64,000 nt of DNA, taken from positions 2,709,001 to 2,773,000 of the forward strand of contig NZ_CP049259.1 of assembly GCF_011047315.1 (NCBI RefSeq). Reading direction: 5' to 3'. A model generated the notes under the pieces. That model was not told the origin of the DNA, searched no databases, and saw nothing but the letters and a program-made list of their open reading frames with translations. The translations under genes were made by a program, and so were the position numbers. Within the stretch, counting starts at the first letter, position 1; every line of letters begins with the position of its first letter. This document shows, one piece after another, positions 36,344 through 43,255 of this stretch. Source of the DNA: Altererythrobacter sp. BO-6. Its GTDB lineage: Bacteria; Pseudomonadota; Alphaproteobacteria; Sphingomonadales; Sphingomonadaceae.

Positions 36344-36955
36344 ATGCCTTCGCAAATCGCGCTTCCGCTTGCTCCGCCCGGTAGCGGCCAGCCGACCCGC
36401 ATTGTGATCGGCAATGCCAACCAGGCCGCCTATGACGCCTTGGCCAATCCGCAAGGGTGGCCATTCAATACAGCCGTCCTTACCGGCCCGCCGCGCTCCG
36501 GCAAGTCGCTGCTGGGCTTGTGGGCGGCAGCGCAAGGCATCGATGTGGTCGATGATGCGGACCGGCACGACGATGCCGAATTGTTCCATCGCTGGAACCG
36601 TGCGCAGGAAAGCGGCAGGCCATTGTTGCTGATATCTGGCAGCCAGCCGTGGGAGATCGCCCTGCCGGACCTGCGGTCGCGGCTGGGGGGATCGCTCCAG
36701 CTCGAAATCGGCGCCCCTGACGATGCGATGATCGCGCAGATGATCGAAGCGATCGCCCAGCAACGCGGCCTCGTGCTGGCCGATGGTGCGCTCGAATATC
36801 TTGTGCCGCGCGCGGAGCGCAGCTTTGCCGATATCGAGCGGCTGGTGATCGCGATTGACCGCTTGAGCCTTGAACGCAAGGTGCCAGCCACCATGTCGCT
36901 ATGGCGAGATGCATTGGAATCCATCCGCGGTCCGGAGCAGGCGCGCTTGCTTTGA
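36344..36955 (+). CDS. hdaA: DnaA regulatory inactivator HdaA
   Basis: AAA+ protein that, bound to the sliding clamp, stimulates hydrolysis of DnaA-ATP and limits re-initiation. 203 residues. The extreme N-terminus QIALPL is a beta-clamp binding motif. A DnaA-like AAA+ core follows: NTAVLTGPPRSGKSLLGLWAA (Walker A), VVDDADRHDDAELFH (Walker B region), LLLISGSQPWEIALPDLRSRLGGSLQLEIGAPDDAMIAQMI, then a lid helix region with RAERSFADIERLVIAIDRLSLE. It lacks the DnaA DNA-binding domain, as expected for HdaA. Confidence 0.92.
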   Translation: MPSQIALPLAPPGSGQPTRIVIGNANQAAYDALANPQGWPFNTAVLTGPPRSGKSLLGLWAAAQGIDVVDDADRHDDAELFHRWNRAQESGRPLLLISGSQPWEIALPDLRSRLGGSLQLEIGAPDDAMIAQMIEAIAQQRGLVLADGALEYLVPRAERSFADIERLVIAIDRLSLERKVPATMSLWRDALESIRGPEQARLL

Positions 36956-36981
36956 TCGGCGTTTGGTGGGAGTAATTGGCT

Positions 36982-37692
36982 ATGTTCGACCGGCTCAAAG
37001 CCTATCTGGACTCTGTCCGGGCGCGTGATCCGGCGCCGCGGTCGCGCTGGGAAATCCTATTATATCCAGGTGTTTGGGCGCTGTTCTTTCACCGGATTGC
37101 GCACTGGCTGTTCGAAGCCAAGCTGTTCTTCCTCGCGCGTCTGGTGAACCATTTTTCGCGCTTCCTGACCGCGATTGACATCCACCCGGGCGCCACGATC
37201 GGGCGGAATTTCTTCATCGACCACGGCTTTACCGTGATTGGTGAAACCGCCGAGATCGGGGACAATGTGACTATTTATCAATGCGTCACGCTGGGGGGCA
37301 CCAATCCGACCAATGGGAAGGGCGGCAAGCGCCATCCGACCATACGCGACAATGTGATCATCGGCTCCGGCGCGCAGATCATTGGACCGATTACAGTTGG
37401 TGAACGGGCCCGTGTCGGCGCCAACGCGGTGGTGACCGACGATGTGCCCGAAGGCGCAACGATGATCGGGCTGAAGGCACGTTCCACGCTGGTCCCGGCC
37501 GAGGAATGGGTGCGCGAATTCATCCCCTATGGTACTCCGTGCGATGATCCCTGCGGGGAAAATGGCGCACTTGGGCGTGACTGCGTCGAAAAGCTGGAGA
37601 GCGAGATCGCCGGGCTGAAGGCGGAGATCGAAGCGCTCAAACGCGCAACCATGCCAGCCGAGCTGGCAAAGCGCAGCGGGACTGACGATTGA
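36982..37692 (+). CDS. cysE: Serine O-acetyltransferase (EpsC-type CysE)
   Basis: Acetylates serine with acetyl-CoA, the first committed step of cysteine synthesis. 236 residues from ATG 36982 (an in-frame TTG lies 6 bases upstream; GGGAG is at 36966-36970). An N-terminal helical region ([84 protein letters not shown]) leads into hexapeptide repeats forming the left-handed beta helix. The catalytic His of IDHG and the [16 protein letters not shown] loop are present. A C-terminal coiled extension ([18 protein letters not shown]) is typical of alphaproteobacteria. Confidence 0.93.
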   Translation: MFDRLKAYLDSVRARDPAPRSRWEILLYPGVWALFFHRIAHWLFEAKLFFLARLVNHFSRFLTAIDIHPGATIGRNFFIDHGFTVIGETAEIGDNVTIYQCVTLGGTNPTNGKGGKRHPTIRDNVIIGSGAQIIGPITVGERARVGANAVVTDDVPEGATMIGLKARSTLVPAEEWVREFIPYGTPCDDPCGENGALGRDCVEKLESEIAGLKAEIEALKRATMPAELAKRSGTDD

Positions 37693-38057
37693 TGAATTCG
37701 GGCATGCGCCCCGGCCAGCCCGGATCGGTCGTAGCATTTCCCGCGCGCGTGGCGGGGCAGGTCGGCTTCGACCGCGAGGAATTGCAGCGCATTCTCGATC
37801 TTTACGGACGGATGGTCGCGGCCGGCGAATGGCGCGACTACGCGATGGATTTCACGCGCGATGCTGCGGTTTTCGCCGCATTCCGGCGCACCGCCGAAAA
37901 TCCCCAGGCCCGCATCGAGAAGCGTCCTGCGCTGCGCAACCGGCAAGGCATGTGGACGCTCTATGGCGAGCATGGCCAGGTGCTGAAGCGCGGGCACGAG
38001 CTGGCAGGTGTGCTGGCGCCGATGGAGCGGCGGCTGGTCAAGGCGGTGGAGGATTAG
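37692..38057 (+). CDS. DUF2794 domain protein
   Basis: 121-residue protein starting at an ATG that overlaps the cysE stop (TGATG at 37690-37694). Conserved DUF2794 core: VAGQVGFDREELQRILDLYGRMVAAGEWRDYAMDFTRDAAVFAAFRRTAENPQARIEKRPALRNRQGMWTLYGEHGQVLKRGHELAGVLAPMERRL. The family is restricted to alphaproteobacteria and has no established function. Coupling to cysE suggests co-regulation. Convergent with the membrane protein gene ending at 38073. Confidence 0.88.
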   Translation: MNSGMRPGQPGSVVAFPARVAGQVGFDREELQRILDLYGRMVAAGEWRDYAMDFTRDAAVFAAFRRTAENPQARIEKRPALRNRQGMWTLYGEHGQVLKRGHELAGVLAPMERRLVKAVED

Positions 38058-38072
38058 ACTGCAAAAACCGAT

Positions 38073-38465
38073 TCAGCGCCGACGATACAAGAATGCCATG
38101 GTGACGATCGAGGGCATAATCAGGCCCTTGAGGTAAGATAAAGGGTGGCGACCGATTATGAAGTCTGCCTCCACCATGCCGAAATGAGCCCAGTAATGGG
38201 TCGCTATCAAGCTGCCGATGCTCAGCCACATAGTCCAGAGCGCAAAGCGTTTACCGAGGACAACAAGGATGAGGCTGGCAATGATCGCCCCACGAAGGAC
38301 AGACTGCAAGCCGTCATAGAAGACGCTGTTGGACAGCATCTGCCCGTGCGCGAAATCGGTCAACATCGTGACGTGGTAAAAAATGAACAGGCCTGCCAGC
38401 GCGAGTATGATCAAGCGCTGGATCAGATGCGGCGCAGGTTCGGGCCGGGTGGTAAGCGTCGTCAT
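38073..38465 (-). CDS. Small four-TM membrane protein, function unknown
   Basis: 130-residue hydrophobic protein, not recognised with confidence. Membrane spans are visible at LIQRLIILALAGLFIFYHVTM, GLQSVLRGAIIASLILVVL, ALWTMWLSIGSLIATHYWAHFG and LKGLIMPSIVTMAFLYRRR. The polar segments are short. It is expressed from its own promoter region, which contains a 14-bp palindrome and related half-sites 40-80 bases upstream of the ATG. Control by a TetR- or MarR-like repressor is therefore plausible, although no regulator gene is adjacent. Base composition is slightly lower in GC than its neighbours. Confidence 0.72.
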   Translation of the reverse strand: MTTLTTRPEPAPHLIQRLIILALAGLFIFYHVTMLTDFAHGQMLSNSVFYDGLQSVLRGAIIASLILVVLGKRFALWTMWLSIGSLIATHYWAHFGMVEADFIIGRHPLSYLKGLIMPSIVTMAFLYRRR

Positions 38466-38505
38466 TGGCAGTGCCTCTCACTCCATCGCCCGATGATCTG
38501 AGAAG

Positions 38506-38546
38506 CACTAAATTTAGTGTGTTACAGTGTCAATACACTAAATGAC
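38506..38546. promoter_or_regulatory. Palindromic operator array upstream of the small membrane protein gene
   Basis: CACTAAATTTAGTG at 38506-38519 is a perfect 14-bp palindrome. AGTGT-CAAT-ACACT at 38526-38539 is a second inverted repeat, and CACTAAAT recurs at 38536-38543, exactly 30 bases (three helical turns) after its first copy. On the minus strand TTGACA overlaps the array. The AT-rich symmetric sites stand out from the GC-rich surroundings and look like operators for a dimeric repressor. Confidence 0.6.
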
Positions 38547-38564
38547 ATGGCCAGGCAGTCGGCC

Positions 38565-38602
38565 AAAAGAATGGGCCCCCTCGCATCGCTGCGCGGGAGC
38601 CC
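38565..38602 (-). terminator. Terminator of the SDR gene (minus strand)
   Basis: On the minus strand GGGCTCCC (38602-38595) pairs with GGGGGCCC (38580-38573), one G-U pair, across a loop of about 14 bases. It is followed by the T-rich ATTCTTTT. It lies 24 bases after the SDR stop codon at 38627. Confidence 0.7.
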
Positions 38603-38626
38603 ACTCTCTTAAATCGCTTTGATATA

Positions 38627-39562
38627 TCAGCCGCGTGCGCTGGAAGGTGCGGCGTCGGCGCCAAGCACCTTCTGCATGGCCTTCAGGATATTGCCGCTCT
38701 GCTCGCTGCCGCTCTGCGGTGCGGTAAGGTTGGTGAAGGACGAGATCTTGTCCCAGTTGGCGGCAAAGCCTTCGACCGTGCGGTCTTCCTCACGCAGCCA
38801 GACAGCGTCGTTCATGACCGTCCAGGCGCTGTGATAGCCACCGGCACCCGCGCCCACGATGGCGTTGGTCGGCGCATCTTCGCTGACGAGGAAAAGCGCG
38901 GCCGGAACTACGTTTACCGGATCGAACAGCTTGAAGGCTTCTTCGGGAAACAGGTCTTCGGTCATGCGCGTGCCCGCTACGGGGCTGAGCGTGTTGACCT
39001 TGATGTTGTACTTCGCGCCTTCGAGCGCCAGCGTCTTCGTCAGGCCCGCAAGGCCCAGTTTGGCCGCGCCATAATTGGCCTGGCCGAAATTGCCGAACAG
39101 GCCGGTGCTGCTGGCGGTCATCATGATGCGGCCATAGGCCTGCTCGCGCATGGTTTCCCAGCATGCCTTGGTAACAAAGGCCGAACCGGTCAGGTGCACT
39201 TTCAGCACGAATTCGAAATCGGCCGGTTCCATCTTGGCGAAGGTCTTGTCGCGCAGCACGCCGGCATTGTTGATCAGCACGTGCACGCCGCCCCACTTCT
39301 GCTTGGCGTCAGCGACCATCTTTTCCATCTGCTCGTACTCGGTGACCGAGCCGCCATTGGACATGGCTTCACCGCCCATGGCCTCGATTTCCTCGACCAC
39401 CTTCAGCGCCATGTCCGAATGGCCGGTGCCGTCGCGCGATCCACCAAGGTCGTTGACGACGACCTTCGCACCGCGACGAGCGAGTTCGAGCGCGTATTCG
39501 CGGCCCAGGCCACCGCCTGCGCCCGTAACGATGGCTACCTTGTCCTTGAAGTCGATGCTCAT
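38627..39562 (-). CDS. SDR dehydrogenase resembling the MFE-2 dehydrogenase domain
   Basis: 311-residue SDR. The ATG at 39562 follows GGAGAGAAC. Rossmann motif TGAGGGLG at about 14-21, the insertion [33 protein letters not shown] characteristic of peroxisomal multifunctional enzyme type 2 dehydrogenases, NNAG near 95, catalytic Ser in MMTASSTG, and Tyr/Lys in [10 protein letters not shown]. The C-terminal extension ([40 protein letters not shown]) matches the same class. Likely a 3-hydroxyacyl-CoA dehydrogenase acting in fatty acid or steroid breakdown; the hydratase partner is not in the window. Confidence 0.87.
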   Translation of the reverse strand: MSIDFKDKVAIVTGAGGGLGREYALELARRGAKVVVNDLGGSRDGTGHSDMALKVVEEIEAMGGEAMSNGGSVTEYEQMEKMVADAKQKWGGVHVLINNAGVLRDKTFAKMEPADFEFVLKVHLTGSAFVTKACWETMREQAYGRIMMTASSTGLFGNFGQANYGAAKLGLAGLTKTLALEGAKYNIKVNTLSPVAGTRMTEDLFPEEAFKLFDPVNVVPAALFLVSEDAPTNAIVGAGAGGYHSAWTVMNDAVWLREEDRTVEGFAANWDKISSFTNLTAPQSGSEQSGNILKAMQKVLGADAAPSSARG

Positions 39563-39699
39563 GGGGGTTCTCTCCTGCTTCAATTCAACGGGCTTTACGT
39601 GCCCGTAAACGTCAAATGCGCGCGCTGGGTGGCACTTTCCTTGCTGCGTTGCAACAGTCGCTTTTGACACCCGCCATGCCGTAGGGGCAGGCGGGCGGG

Positions 39700-40383
39700 C
39701 TAGAGCCGCTCCAGCGCCGGAATCAGCTCTGCCAGCGAATCGATTACGGCATCCGCGCCCAGCTCGTGCGGTGCGCGGTCGCAATAGCCATAGGCGGCGC
39801 CGATCACCGGGACGCCCGCAGCCTTTGCCGCTCTTACATCATAGGTCGAGTCGCCGACAAATGCGAAGCGCCGCGCCTTGCAGCGCTTTTGCGCTTCGAT
39901 GACGGGCTCGGGTGCGGGCTTGGCGAGGAACGAGCCATCGGGGCCGCGCCCCATCGAATCCCCGCCGATGATCGCCACGAAATGCCGCGCCAGGCCGATT
40001 TCGGTGAGGATTTTCGTGGCAAATCCTTCGAACTTGTTGGTGACGACCGCCAGCTTCACCCCGCGCGCGCCCAGCTCTTCCAGTAACTCCAATGTATGCG
40101 GATATGGGCGGGTGTAGACGGCGTTATGCTCGGCGTAATATGCCAGCATCGCCTTGTAGAGCGCACGGAACTCTTCATCGGGCAGGCCGCCCTGTGCCTC
40201 GACCGCGCGGGCCAGCATGATTTTTGCGCCGCCGCCGATCAAGTCTTTCGAGCTTTCCACCGAGACCGGTTTCATGCCCCCCAGCTCCAGCGCATGGTTC
40301 ACCGCCGTGCCGAGATCGCGGAACGTGTCGAGCAACGTACCGTCGAGATCGAAGCCAATGCCGTCAAAGCGAAAATCCGTCAT
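39700..40383 (-). CDS. gph: HAD hydrolase, phosphoglycolate phosphatase type
   Basis: HAD-superfamily phosphatase of 227 residues from ATG 40383. Motif I is [11 protein letters not shown] (nucleophile Asp), motif [13 protein letters not shown], motif [13 protein letters not shown], motif [28 protein letters not shown]. The alpha-helical cap lies between motifs I and II. Gph removes phosphate from 2-phosphoglycolate produced in DNA repair. Its start is 59 bases from that of glmU on the other strand. Confidence 0.9.
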   Translation of the reverse strand: MTDFRFDGIGFDLDGTLLDTFRDLGTAVNHALELGGMKPVSVESSKDLIGGGAKIMLARAVEAQGGLPDEEFRALYKAMLAYYAEHNAVYTRPYPHTLELLEELGARGVKLAVVTNKFEGFATKILTEIGLARHFVAIIGGDSMGRGPDGSFLAKPAPEPVIEAQKRCKARRFAFVGDSTYDVRAAKAAGVPVIGAAYGYCDRAPHELGADAVIDSLAELIPALERL

Positions 40384-40442
40384 GACGCTTGCGGTGGCGG
40401 ATGGTGCTTCAAACCGCAAGCGTTTGGTGCCATGTGGCGCAT

Positions 40443-41795
40443 ATGAGTGATTTCGCCGCCATCATCCTTGCCGCGGGCAAGGGCACCCGCATGAAAAGCG
40501 ACCTGCACAAGGTGCTCCACCCGATCGCGGGCAAGCCCATGCTGTTCCACCTGCTCGACAGTTTCGAGGAACTGTCACCGGCGCATACCGTCGTGGTGGC
40601 GGGGGATCGTCATGAGCAGCTGCGCGATGCGCTGGGCGGGCGCAATGTCTCGGTTGCGCTGCAGGAACCTCAGCTGGGTACGGCCCATGCCGCGCTGCAG
40701 GCGAAAGACGCGCTGAAGGGCTTCTCAGGCCTTGTCCTGGTGTGCTTCGGCGATTGCCCGATGGTGCAGGCAGCCACCGTGCGCCGCTTGCTGGGCGCGC
40801 TGGAAGGCGGCGCGAAAGTGGCAGTGCTGGGGTTCAGGCCCGAAGATCCGCTCGCTTACGGCCGGATCATCGCCGATGCAGACGGCACCGTCCGCAAGAT
40901 GGTCGAATTCAAGGACGCGAGCGAGCAAGAGCGCGCGGTAAACCTGTGCAATCCCGGGCTGATCGCCGCGCATTCGGATGACATGTGGCCGCTGCTCGAG
41001 GCGGTCGGCAATAACAATGCACAGGGCGAATACTACCTGCCCGATGTCGCCACCGGGGCGATTGCCCGGGGTGACCGCGTAGTTGTGATCGAAACCGCTG
41101 CGGACGAGGTAGCGGGGATCAACAGCCGCGCAGAGCTGGCGACAGTTGAAGCCCGCTGGCAGGCTGCACGGCGCGAAGCCGCGATGGCCGATGGCGCCAC
41201 GCTGATCGCGCCGGAAACGGTGTTCTTTTCGCACGACACGCAGCTGGGCCGCGATGTGACGGTCGAGCCCAATGTCGTGTTCGGCCCCGGGGTGCGCGTG
41301 GCCGATGGCGCGACGATCCACGCTTTCTGCCACCTTGAGGGCGCCAGCGTGGGCGAGGGCTGTTCGGTCGGCCCGTTTGCGCGCCTGCGCCCTGGCGCGG
41401 TGCTGGAGAAGGGCAGCAAGATCGGCAATTTCGTCGAGATGAAGAACGCGGTGCTGGGCGAAGGGGCCAAGGCCAATCACCTGACCTACCTCGGCGATGC
41501 CACGATCGGCGAGCATGCCAATATCGGCGCGGGTACGATTACCTGCAATTACGACGGCTATTTCAAATACCGCACCGAAATCGGGCCGCGGGCCTTCATC
41601 GGATCGAACAGCGCGCTGATCGCCCCGGTTCGGATCGGCGCGGATGCGATCGTCGCCGCCGGCAGCGCGGTCAGCCGTGATGTCGGCGATGGCGACCTGC
41701 GCATGGTACGCGGCGAGCAGATCGTGAAGCCCGGCTGGGCCGATCGTTTCCATGACGCGATGAAGAAGAAAAAGGCCGCAGCGAAGAAGGGATGA
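40443..41795 (+). CDS. glmU: Bifunctional GlmU (GlcNAc-1-P uridyltransferase / acetyltransferase)
   Basis: Makes UDP-GlcNAc for peptidoglycan and LPS. 450 residues. The N-terminal pyrophosphorylase has LAAGKGTRMKSDLHKVLHPIAGKPM, EPQLGTAHAA, CFGDCPM and NNAQGEYYLPD; the linker helix follows near 230. The C-terminal left-handed beta helix has hexapeptide repeats and FARLRPGAVLEKGSKIGNFVEMKNAVLGEGAKANHLTYLGDATIGEHANIGAGTITCNYDGYFKYRTEIG (acetyl-CoA and Lys/His active site). Ends in a Lys-rich tail. The next gene overlaps by 4 bases. Confidence 0.97.
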   Translation: MSDFAAIILAAGKGTRMKSDLHKVLHPIAGKPMLFHLLDSFEELSPAHTVVVAGDRHEQLRDALGGRNVSVALQEPQLGTAHAALQAKDALKGFSGLVLVCFGDCPMVQAATVRRLLGALEGGAKVAVLGFRPEDPLAYGRIIADADGTVRKMVEFKDASEQERAVNLCNPGLIAAHSDDMWPLLEAVGNNNAQGEYYLPDVATGAIARGDRVVVIETAADEVAGINSRAELATVEARWQAARREAAMADGATLIAPETVFFSHDTQLGRDVTVEPNVVFGPGVRVADGATIHAFCHLEGASVGEGCSVGPFARLRPGAVLEKGSKIGNFVEMKNAVLGEGAKANHLTYLGDATIGEHANIGAGTITCNYDGYFKYRTEIGPRAFIGSNSALIAPVRIGADAIVAAGSAVSRDVGDGDLRMVRGEQIVKPGWADRFHDAMKKKKAAAKKG

Positions 41796-42433
41796 GGCGT
41801 TTCGCAACCCTTGGCGCACTCGCCGCACTGACTGCATGCGGTGAACCGCAACCTGAGAGGCAACAAGCCGCCGAGCCTGCTGCTGTAGCAAGCGTCGGGG
41901 CAAGTTCGACCACGGGGCCTGCTGCAGATGCGGTCGATCGCGCCGTCGGTGCCGAGCCGGTTGATCGCGCAGCCCGGGCCAATCCGGTCGCGTGCACCTC
42001 GCAGGAGGAGACGATCTTCTCTTGCGAGATGCCTGGTGGCAAGCGCCTGGCGGTCTGTGCGCCGCAAATGGGCGAGGCTGAATACCGCTTCGGCGGTGCC
42101 GAGCCGGAAATTGTCCTGACCGGCGGTGTATTGGCCAATGTTCCCTATTCTGGCGGCGGCGAGGCGCAGATCCGGTTTGCCAACGCGGGCACCCAGTACA
42201 TAGTCTACAGCCGCATGGTGCGAACGAATTTCACCGAAGGCGAGCCCAACAACCCTGCAATCAGCGATGGCGTGGTGATCCTGCGCGACGGGAAATTTGT
42301 CGCAATCCGGCCATGCGAAGGCGGCCAGGCCGAGATGCCGGTGAAGATCAATGCGGCCAAGCGAGTGTTCGCCGGTAACTATCGGCTCTTCACCGAAGAA
42401 ACGATCAGGGGCGATCCCGAATGGGCGAGGTAA
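41792..42433 (+). CDS. Hypothetical lipoprotein coupled to glmU
   Basis: 213 residues, no family recognised. Signal MRRFATLGALAALTAC with lipobox LTAC and lipidated Cys16, then a Pro/Ala/Gln-rich linker to about residue 65. The compact domain (ACTSQEETIFSCEMPGGKRLAVCAPQMGEAEYRFGGAEPEIVLTGGVLANVPYSGGGEAQIRFANAGTQYIVYSRMVRTNF ... FVAIRPCEGG) has four Cys residues that may form disulfides. The ATG overlaps the glmU stop by 4 bases, so translation is coupled. It also overlaps the HNH gene downstream by 13 bases. Confidence 0.82.
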   Translation: MRRFATLGALAALTACGEPQPERQQAAEPAAVASVGASSTTGPAADAVDRAVGAEPVDRAARANPVACTSQEETIFSCEMPGGKRLAVCAPQMGEAEYRFGGAEPEIVLTGGVLANVPYSGGGEAQIRFANAGTQYIVYSRMVRTNFTEGEPNNPAISDGVVILRDGKFVAIRPCEGGQAEMPVKINAAKRVFAGNYRLFTEETIRGDPEWAR

Positions 42434-42699
42434 TCGCCGAAGCCTGCTGGCTGTGTGAACGGCCCTTCGAGACTTTGCTCCAGTGGCATCACCCTGTGCC
42501 CAAGGCGAAGAAGGGGCGTGAGACCGTTCCGGTCCATCCAATCTGCCACAAGGCGATCCACGCCAATTTCACCAATGCCCAGCTGGCACGGATGGGCGCG
42601 GACATTGGGGCGATCCGGGCGCATCCCGATGTTGCGAAATTCGTGCAATGGGTCAGCACGAAGCCGCCCGATTTTCACGCACCAACCAGGAAAAGGTGA
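42421..42699 (+). CDS. HNH-type zinc-finger nuclease-like protein
   Basis: 92-residue protein with an HNH-like zinc-finger core: EACWLCERPFETLLQWHHPVPKAKKGRETVPVHPICHKAIHANFTNAQL. The Cys9/Cys12 pair, His23-His24, and the C42-H43...H47 segment are in the expected order. It is a stand-alone HNH without extra DNA-binding domain, of a type common in alphaproteobacterial chromosomes rather than phage. Whether it cuts DNA is unknown. Its start lies inside the preceding lipoprotein gene (13-base overlap), so glmU, lipoprotein and HNH form one transcription unit. Confidence 0.82.
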   Translation: MGEVIAEACWLCERPFETLLQWHHPVPKAKKGRETVPVHPICHKAIHANFTNAQLARMGADIGAIRAHPDVAKFVQWVSTKPPDFHAPTRKR

Positions 42700-42732
42700 G
42701 CGAAACCGGGCGGCTTGCATTCAGTCAGGCCA

Positions 42733-43017
42733 TTAGGCCTCTTCGTAGGCGACGGGTACCTTGTGCCTGCGCAGTTCGAGCGGCTGTTTCGGTTCGACCT
42801 TGCGCGCATGGCGCTGGTCCACCTTTTCTTCCCATTGGCGGAACTCGCTACGGCTGAGCAGGTAACGCCAGCGGGCCTCGTCAAAGCTGATCAGCTTGTC
42901 GCGGACCGCGCGGACCACTTCTTCCTTGCGGGCTTCGGTCCAGTTGATGTCATGCGATTCAGGCAATCCGGCACGCTTGATCGCGTCGGCTACCGTTTCG
43001 TTCGGGGCATAGGGCAT
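42733..43017 (-). CDS. sciP: SciP-like DUF1153 protein (CtrA inhibitor homologue)
   Basis: 94 residues with a DUF1153 helix-turn-helix: ETVADAIKRAGLPESHDINWTEARKEEVVRAVRDKLISFDEARWRYLLSRSEFRQWEEKVDQRHARKVEPKQPLELRRHK. In Caulobacter the DUF1153 protein SciP binds CtrA and blocks transcription of CtrA targets in G1. The N-terminus differs from the Caulobacter protein, so orthology is probable rather than certain. It has its own promoter region, with a CtrA-like box about 80 bases upstream. Convergent with the HNH gene. Confidence 0.78.
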   Translation of the reverse strand: MPYAPNETVADAIKRAGLPESHDINWTEARKEEVVRAVRDKLISFDEARWRYLLSRSEFRQWEEKVDQRHARKVEPKQPLELRRHKVPVAYEEA

Positions 43018-43096
43018 AGTTCATCTCCAAGCATTTTGGCCCCCCTTGATTGAAAATTCTGGGTTTCGAGAGTTAATTTGGCCTTTCGAGCCATGC

Positions 43097-43111
43097 TTTC
43101 GATTGGGTTAA
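43097..43111. promoter_or_regulatory. CtrA-like box upstream of sciP
   Basis: TTTC-GATTGGG-TTAA at 43097-43111 matches the CtrA consensus TTAA-N7-TTAA with correct spacing and mismatches confined to one half-site. A related element with shorter spacing, TTTC-GAGAG-TTAA, lies at 43064-43076. In Caulobacter sciP is CtrA-activated, which makes the location sensible, but such boxes occur by chance. Confidence 0.35.
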
Positions 43112-43193
43112 GCACCCGATCCGTTGGATTTGCAGGACGAGTTGATCCATTTTTGGCGCCAGGCCGGCTTCAATCGACGCGGAAGTATCATCT

Positions 43194-43229
43194 CAAAACA
43201 AACAAGGGCGACCCCAAGAAGAGTCGCCC
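43194..43229 (-). terminator. Terminator of the prolyl oligopeptidase gene (minus strand)
   Basis: On the minus strand GGGCGAC (43229-43223) pairs with GTCGCCC (43212-43206), and the stem is followed by a T-rich TTGTTTGTTTT. It lies 27 bases after the stop codon at 43256. Confidence 0.8.
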
Positions 43230-43255
43230 CTGCTATTCTTCCGATCGGTGCCGGA

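Noticed and set aside
42421..42699. HNH gene as part of a homing element or phage remnant
   Set aside because: No intron, terminal repeats, integrase or phage genes nearby; base composition matches the surroundings and it overlaps its neighbour as in an operon.
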